From positions 1 to 11,391 of the forward strand of contig NZ_CALHHX010000101.1 in the NCBI RefSeq assembly GCF_938030685.1: a DNA stretch of 11,391 nt, in the 5' to 3' direction. The position numbers and the translations under genes are program-made. Each line of letters starts with the position of its first letter. Within the stretch, counting starts at the first letter, position 1. This stretch comes from an uncultured Campylobacter sp. GTDB lineage: Bacteria > Campylobacterota > Campylobacteria > Campylobacterales > Campylobacteraceae. Below, piece by piece: positions 7,558 to 11,391 of this stretch. The notes beneath the pieces are model-generated. The model searched no databases. It saw nothing but the letters and a program-made list of their open reading frames with translations, and was not told the origin of the DNA.

Positions 7558-8675
7558 AATATATCCCCAATCTTTTTACTCCAGTCATTGTTTTTTGCAA
7601 ACTCGATGAATTCATATGGCTTATGATATTTCTCTAAAGTACATAATAAATATTTTTTAAAATTGAGATAATTCGATGCTAAAAAAGCCGGACTATTTAT
7701 CGACTCTAGCTCGGTCCATTTTGTAGAAACAACGGGTAACCCGCAAGCCATATATTCATATAGTTTTAGTGGACTTATAGAATGAACTAAATCCATATCT
7801 AACCTAAACGGGATTATACCGACGTCTGAAAATTGCAAAAAAGAGGCAATCAAATCATTATTGACCTTGCCGTAAAACGTAATATTTTCTCTAGATTGTA
7901 TTTGATCAAAATTGTCGGGTTTAAATTTTACAGCTCCAATTATTAAAAAATGCACATCTTTTAGCTCGTCGGCGACATAATCTAGTAGGTCGAAGTCAAA
8001 CCAGCTTTCTATAGCGCCTACATAAACGGCAACTGGTTTTGCAATCGTGCAAAAAAAATCCGGCTTATCGTATTTTTTTTGAAATTTATTAAAATCAACT
8101 CCATTTGGTACATAGAAGCAATTTTTATTAAATTTTTCTATATAATTTTTAAGATTCGATGATGTATATATCACTTTATCTGCTTTTTTTATTAGATACT
8201 CCTCTGCCTTGATAGCTGCTGCCCCTACGCCAAAACCTTCAAGCCTATCGGTAACCCTAACAATCAACTTCTTATATTTTATAATGTTTATTAAAGGTAG
8301 AAATACGAAATTATCTATCACCAAAATATCTACGTTTAAGAAATTATAATTTTTAAGCATATTTTTAAAATTTGGCAAGGTAAAAATATACCATATTTTT
8401 ATAATCCAATAAAATTGGGACGGCAGCTTTTTAAATGGCGGAATAAGCGCAAATGGGGTATATATAAAATAGTTTTCAAAAATTTCATGCAAGCCTTTCT
8501 TTGCCTGAGCCAGCCTGGTGGCTTCGTTGATCTTATTATGAAAGGGGGAAACAGGCGGCGCGATAAATAAAACTTTGTTTCCCCCCTTAGCCAGTAATTC
8601 ACTATAATAATTACAGCCGACTTTAAATGGAGATCCATAATAAGAATTTCCACACCATAGTATTTTTTTAGGCAT
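7554..8675 (-). CDS. Glycosyltransferase, GT4-like (TuaH-like type)
   Basis: This 373-residue predicted cytosolic or membrane-associated GT-B enzyme lacks a clear EX7E motif. The C-terminal domain has YVGAIESWFDF (218-228), a nucleotide-binding type strand-loop, then SDVGIIPFR (283-291) and SPLKLYEYMACGLPVVST (301-318), where E307 is the conserved acidic residue near the donor. VPNGVDFNKF (189-198) marks the domain link. This pattern is shared with the TuaH-like group found in teichuronic acid and exopolysaccharide loci; donor and linkage cannot be told. ATG at 8675 overlaps the acyltransferase stop by eight bases (ATGCCTAA), with AGGA six bases upstream. The gene is AT-rich like wzy and the acyltransferase, consistent with their having been acquired together. 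It is probably one of three enzymes extending the repeat unit after WbaP. Confidence 0.82.
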   Translation of the reverse strand: MPKKILWCGNSYYGSPFKVGCNYYSELLAKGGNKVLFIAPPVSPFHNKINEATRLAQAKKGLHEIFENYFIYTPFALIPPFKKLPSQFYWIIKIWYIFTLPNFKNMLKNYNFLNVDILVIDNFVFLPLINIIKYKKLIVRVTDRLEGFGVGAAAIKAEEYLIKKADKVIYTSSNLKNYIEKFNKNCFYVPNGVDFNKFQKKYDKPDFFCTIAKPVAVYVGAIESWFDFDLLDYVADELKDVHFLIIGAVKFKPDNFDQIQSRENITFYGKVNNDLIASFLQFSDVGIIPFRLDMDLVHSISPLKLYEYMACGLPVVSTKWTELESINSPAFLASNYLNFKKYLLCTLEKYHKPYEFIEFAKNNDWSKKIGDIL

Positions 8676-9702
8676 TTTTCATCCTGCTGCGATATAAGCT
8701 TTTACTTTTTAAGTTTAAACACGGTTTCTCTACAAAAAACCAACTGATTATAGCGCAGCACATAGATAAAATAGCGACATATACTACATAAATGCTGCCC
8801 CCCACACCTATTTGGACAAAAATATTTACAAAAAACATATGGTATATATAAATACCGTAAGTGAAATCATTGCCTCTTAAAAAATTATCAAGACCTTTGA
8901 AGCTAAAAGCAAAAGAAAAAACTAAAAATGAAAATATAAAATAATTTACTAATATATCTAAAAAGATATTATTAAAATAATAGTAGCAAATTCTACCTAT
9001 AATATAAGTAGCAAAATATATAAAGAATTTGTCCTTTAAATACTTATGGAAAAAATCAAAATAACTATAGAAATAAAAGCCGATTAAAAATACAAATAGG
9101 TATGGCACCAGAGATACATTAATAAGTTTATTAATAAACAAATTTCTATCACTACTAGAATTATATATAAAAAATATTATTGAGATTAGGAAAATGCAAG
9201 GCAATATTCTCTTGATCTTTTTATCTATAAGAAAAATGATAGGCAAGACAGCATAAAATACTAGCTCAATCGAGATCGTCCAAAGCGGCGCATTTATCTC
9301 GCCAGTACCAAAAGCCCTGCTAGCTTCAAGATTGTAAAACTGCAAAAAGCTAATTTGAGTAAGAAGCCATTTAAAAAAATTAAAGTCAAAATTTAAGTCT
9401 ACAAAAACATATAAAATTACTATACCTATAAAAATATTAACATAAAGCCCTGGGTAAATTCTTAAAATTCTATTTTTAATATAAGTTTTTAAATTTTGAT
9501 TTTTTGCATAAGACATACTTATTAAAAAACCGCTAATCAGAAAAAATACAGTTACACCACTAAAATTTAATATTTTAGTTACATACCAGGATAAATCGCT
9601 TTTATTTACCAAATAATCATTTGCATGAACAAACATAACCTGAAATGCAGCTATCAACCTTAATAAATTAAAATTATTATTCACTATAATATTATTATTC
9701 AT
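8668..9702 (-). CDS. Acyltransferase-3 family O-acylase (OafA-like)
   Basis: This 344-residue membrane protein has about ten hydrophobic helices and belongs to the acyltransferase-3 family, which moves acetyl or similar groups onto sugars. It shows the family signatures: NFNLLRLIAAFQVMFVHA (10-27) with the conserved histidine H26 at the end of the first helix, FFLISGFLIS (53-62), RILRIYPGLY (78-87), NAPLWTISIELVFY (137-150) and the C-terminal WFFVEKP (321-327). No SGNH domain is fused. The likely role is O-acetylation of the repeat unit, exposed on the surface and often a serotype determinant. The frame extends to a TTG at 9753, but the ATG at 9702 places the conserved first helix correctly and gives the same eight-base overlap type (ATGAATAA) seen elsewhere in this operon. 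Its ribosome site is weak (GGTG), suggesting coupling to the preceding gene. Very AT-rich. Confidence 0.88.
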   Translation of the reverse strand: MNNNIIVNNNFNLLRLIAAFQVMFVHANDYLVNKSDLSWYVTKILNFSGVTVFFLISGFLISMSYAKNQNLKTYIKNRILRIYPGLYVNIFIGIVILYVFVDLNFDFNFFKWLLTQISFLQFYNLEASRAFGTGEINAPLWTISIELVFYAVLPIIFLIDKKIKRILPCIFLISIIFFIYNSSSDRNLFINKLINVSLVPYLFVFLIGFYFYSYFDFFHKYLKDKFFIYFATYIIGRICYYYFNNIFLDILVNYFIFSFLVFSFAFSFKGLDNFLRGNDFTYGIYIYHMFFVNIFVQIGVGGSIYVVYVAILSMCCAIISWFFVEKPCLNLKSKSLYRSRMKNA

Positions 9703-11391
9703 TGAATGCACCAATTCTCGATAACTTTCCATATCCATTCGAATATAACTCAAATTTACTATAATAAAATTCCCTATTTGCCATATCGATAATCTCCAGC
9801 CCGCCCTCTTTTATCTCAAATTTTCTAATAATTTTTACGTCTTTGTATTCTGCGGCTAGGTTTATAAAATTTTCTCCAAAATCCGCCACTTCACATCTGC
9901 ATTCCAAAAACATCCCAAATAGTCCTAACGCCCCCTCACCCCAACTATTTTGTTCCAAATCGCCTATAATCGGCACGTTGTGTGCCTTGACACTTCTAAA
10001 TTCATTTCTTATGTCAGGGATTGGAGTATAAAGATAGGTGCCAGGATCTCTCGCTATATCCAGCCCATCTATCCACAGCTCGTAGCCCAACTTATCATTG
10101 TGCGTGTGTCCGCCGTGACCCTTTTGCCCAAGCGGCGTAGCGCAGATAGCGAGGTAAAATTTGCTAGATTTAAAGATAAAAATTCCGCTGTCCGGATAAA
10201 ATATATTTTTGATCTCTTGCGAATTTGGAATTTTAAATTCCATGCTTTTTCGGTGCGGCAGTTCGCTGAATTTCGCACCCGAGACGCTCGGACTTTTATA
10301 TGTTTTATTTCCTGCTTGTAGCGTATGCCCTGCGAGCGAGCGAACAAAACTCTTCTCAAAGCGCATATCGTTTTTAAATATCTCATCGTCAAAAATCCCG
10401 CCCATGCAGCTAATTAGCGTGGAGTGGTTTAAGATATTCTCATCCCAAAACGGCTCGTCGCCGCCCTCAAAGCTGCTTAAATTTAGATATTTTCGCGCGG
10501 CTTGTTCGTTGCTCAAGAACTCGCCGTTTGGGCTAAATTTAAAAAACCTGCCGCTGTCGTTATCGCCGAATTGCGGCACTTTGCCGTTTGTTTTTGTAAT
10601 ATCCACGGTAAACCTGCCGATTTTATACAACCTGTCTGCGAACCACTGCGGCAGCGCTATTTGTCCGTTTAAAATTTTAAATTCCTGCTCCTTAGGCGGC
10701 AAGAGTTTCGGCTTTTTGCGCCAAAGTTTTGCATCGTAATTTTTTAGCGATGAAATTTTCTCGCTTTTTAAACCCAATATCAGAGCCGCGGCATACGCCA
10801 TCAGCTCGCCGCTTAAGCGGTGATAGCTCGTAGAACTCTCAAAATTTCCGCCGTCTTCGTAAAATTCCTTTTTCATTTCGCTGATTATCTCTTGCACGGC
10901 AAACGCTAGCCACGCGTCTATCTCGCCGCCGCCGTCCAAATACGCGCAAGCTTGCAGCAAGCCCGCGATGTCGCTTAGATAATGATTTGACGTTAGTTGC
11001 GGGGAATATTCTAGATTATTTACGATATGAAGCGCATGCTCGTAAGCGCTATTTGAAAAGGTCTGCTTGAAATTTTGATCTAAAATTCCACCCTCATCCA
11101 TCTGGCAAAACATATCGTAAGCCGCCAGCATGTTGGCGACCCTGATGCCCACGTCCATCGTGCAGGTCCAATTTACGCCCATTCTAGGCGGATTATTGCT
11201 GATAAAATCTAAAATTTGGTTTTTAAATTCTTTTAAATTTTGCTCTTTTAGGCTTGGATCCGCCATCGCAAAAATAGCAAGCTGCGGCAAGTGCTGAAGC
11301 CTCGCAAGCTCCCACGGCACCTTTATATCGCTGCCGGGCTTATGGGCTATGCGCTGATCTTTGTACCATTTTTTTTCGCTCCACCGAAAGC
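9695..11391 (-). CDS. Heparinase II/III-family protein, 5' end outside the window
   Basis: The reading frame has no stop up to the window edge, so the start lies beyond 11391. 564 residues are visible, and family members commonly have about 600-700. A GTG at 11320 is internal: the 23 codons before it read FRWSEKKWYKDQ...GSDIKVPWEL, and DIKVPWELARLQ is a conserved segment of this family. The first half is helix-rich, like the alpha/alpha toroid domain; the second half is the beta-sandwich heparinase domain with GHGGHTHNDK (10091-10120) and, after it, ARDPGTYLY, RNEFRSVKAHN. These carry the usual histidines. Relatives cleave uronic-acid polysaccharides by beta-elimination, but many in polysaccharide clusters are untested. 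Signal peptide, and so location, cannot be judged. Possible jobs are clearing stalled polymer, trimming chains or modification. The 3' end (below about 9,960) is AT-richer than the rest. It precedes the acyltransferase with an eight-base overlap. Confidence 0.88.
   Translation of the reverse strand, partial: FRWSEKKWYKDQRIAHKPGSDIKVPWELARLQHLPQLAIFAMADPSLKEQNLKEFKNQILDFISNNPPRMGVNWTCTMDVGIRVANMLAAYDMFCQMDEGGILDQNFKQTFSNSAYEHALHIVNNLEYSPQLTSNHYLSDIAGLLQACAYLDGGGEIDAWLAFAVQEIISEMKKEFYEDGGNFESSTSYHRLSGELMAYAAALILGLKSEKISSLKNYDAKLWRKKPKLLPPKEQEFKILNGQIALPQWFADRLYKIGRFTVDITKTNGKVPQFGDNDSGRFFKFSPNGEFLSNEQAARKYLNLSSFEGGDEPFWDENILNHSTLISCMGGIFDDEIFKNDMRFEKSFVRSLAGHTLQAGNKTYKSPSVSGAKFSELPHRKSMEFKIPNSQEIKNIFYPDSGIFIFKSSKFYLAICATPLGQKGHGGHTHNDKLGYELWIDGLDIARDPGTYLYTPIPDIRNEFRSVKAHNVPIIGDLEQNSWGEGALGLFGMFLECRCEVADFGENFINLAAEYKDVKIIRKFEIKEGGLEIIDMANREFYYSKFELYSNGYGKLSRIGAFNE

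Noticed and set aside
9703..9753. Longer start of the acyltransferase at 9753 (TTG) or the ATGs after it
   Set aside because: They would give a deep overlap with the heparinase-like gene and add residues ahead of the conserved first helix; the ATG at 9702 fits the overlap type of the operon.
10209..10739. 176-codon open frame on the + strand
   Set aside because: It lies fully antisense to the conserved heparinase-like gene, has no family-like features, and is typical of a mirror frame of a GC-richer gene.
1..11391. CRISPR array, insertion sequence, toxin-antitoxin or phage-defence genes
   Set aside because: No regularly spaced repeats, transposase, small paired genes or nuclease/helicase motifs were found; all large genes are explained by polysaccharide synthesis.

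Overview
The window most resembles an epsilonproteobacterium of the Campylobacter type, probably one of the less AT-rich species. This is inferred from the many AAATTTAAA-like words, AT-rich codon choice in much of the window, and tightly overlapping genes. The species cannot be fixed from the sequence alone.

Layout: the left edge (1-55, + strand) is the 3' part of a tRNA-Lys gene with anticodon CUU. A 383-base stretch without a supportable gene follows (56-438); it holds a short direct repeat and a small dyad. From 439 to the right edge every gene is on the - strand, so the operon is transcribed leftward towards the tRNA. In transcription order it encodes: a heparinase II/III-family protein (5' end beyond the window), an acyltransferase-3 O-acylase, a GT4-like glycosyltransferase, a Wzy-like polymerase, an MtfB-like GT4, a WbaZ-like GT4, bifunctional ManC, a WbaP-like initiating sugar-phosphate transferase, and a Wzz chain-length regulator. 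All junctions as far as wbaP overlap or nearly touch; only wzz has a small gap (22 bases). No promoter for the operon is in the window, so it must lie beyond 11391.

Together this is most of a Wzy-dependent surface polysaccharide locus (O-antigen, capsule or exopolysaccharide). WbaP loads the first sugar phosphate on undecaprenyl phosphate. Three glycosyltransferases extend the unit, at least partly with mannose from GDP-mannose made by ManC. The acyltransferase would decorate it, Wzy would polymerise it and Wzz would set chain length. A Wzx flippase is not present here and is expected upstream or elsewhere. The heparinase-like protein is the least expected member, because it belongs to a polysaccharide lyase fold family.

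Base composition is mosaic: manC, wbaP, the WbaZ-like gene and most of the heparinase-like gene are comparatively GC-rich, while about 5.9-9.8 kb (wzy, the third glycosyltransferase, the acyltransferase) is very AT-rich. This suggests that the repeat-unit genes were exchanged as a cassette inside an older frame. I found no wholly new type of system; the points of interest are the lyase-like gene, the mosaic structure and the uniform translational coupling.
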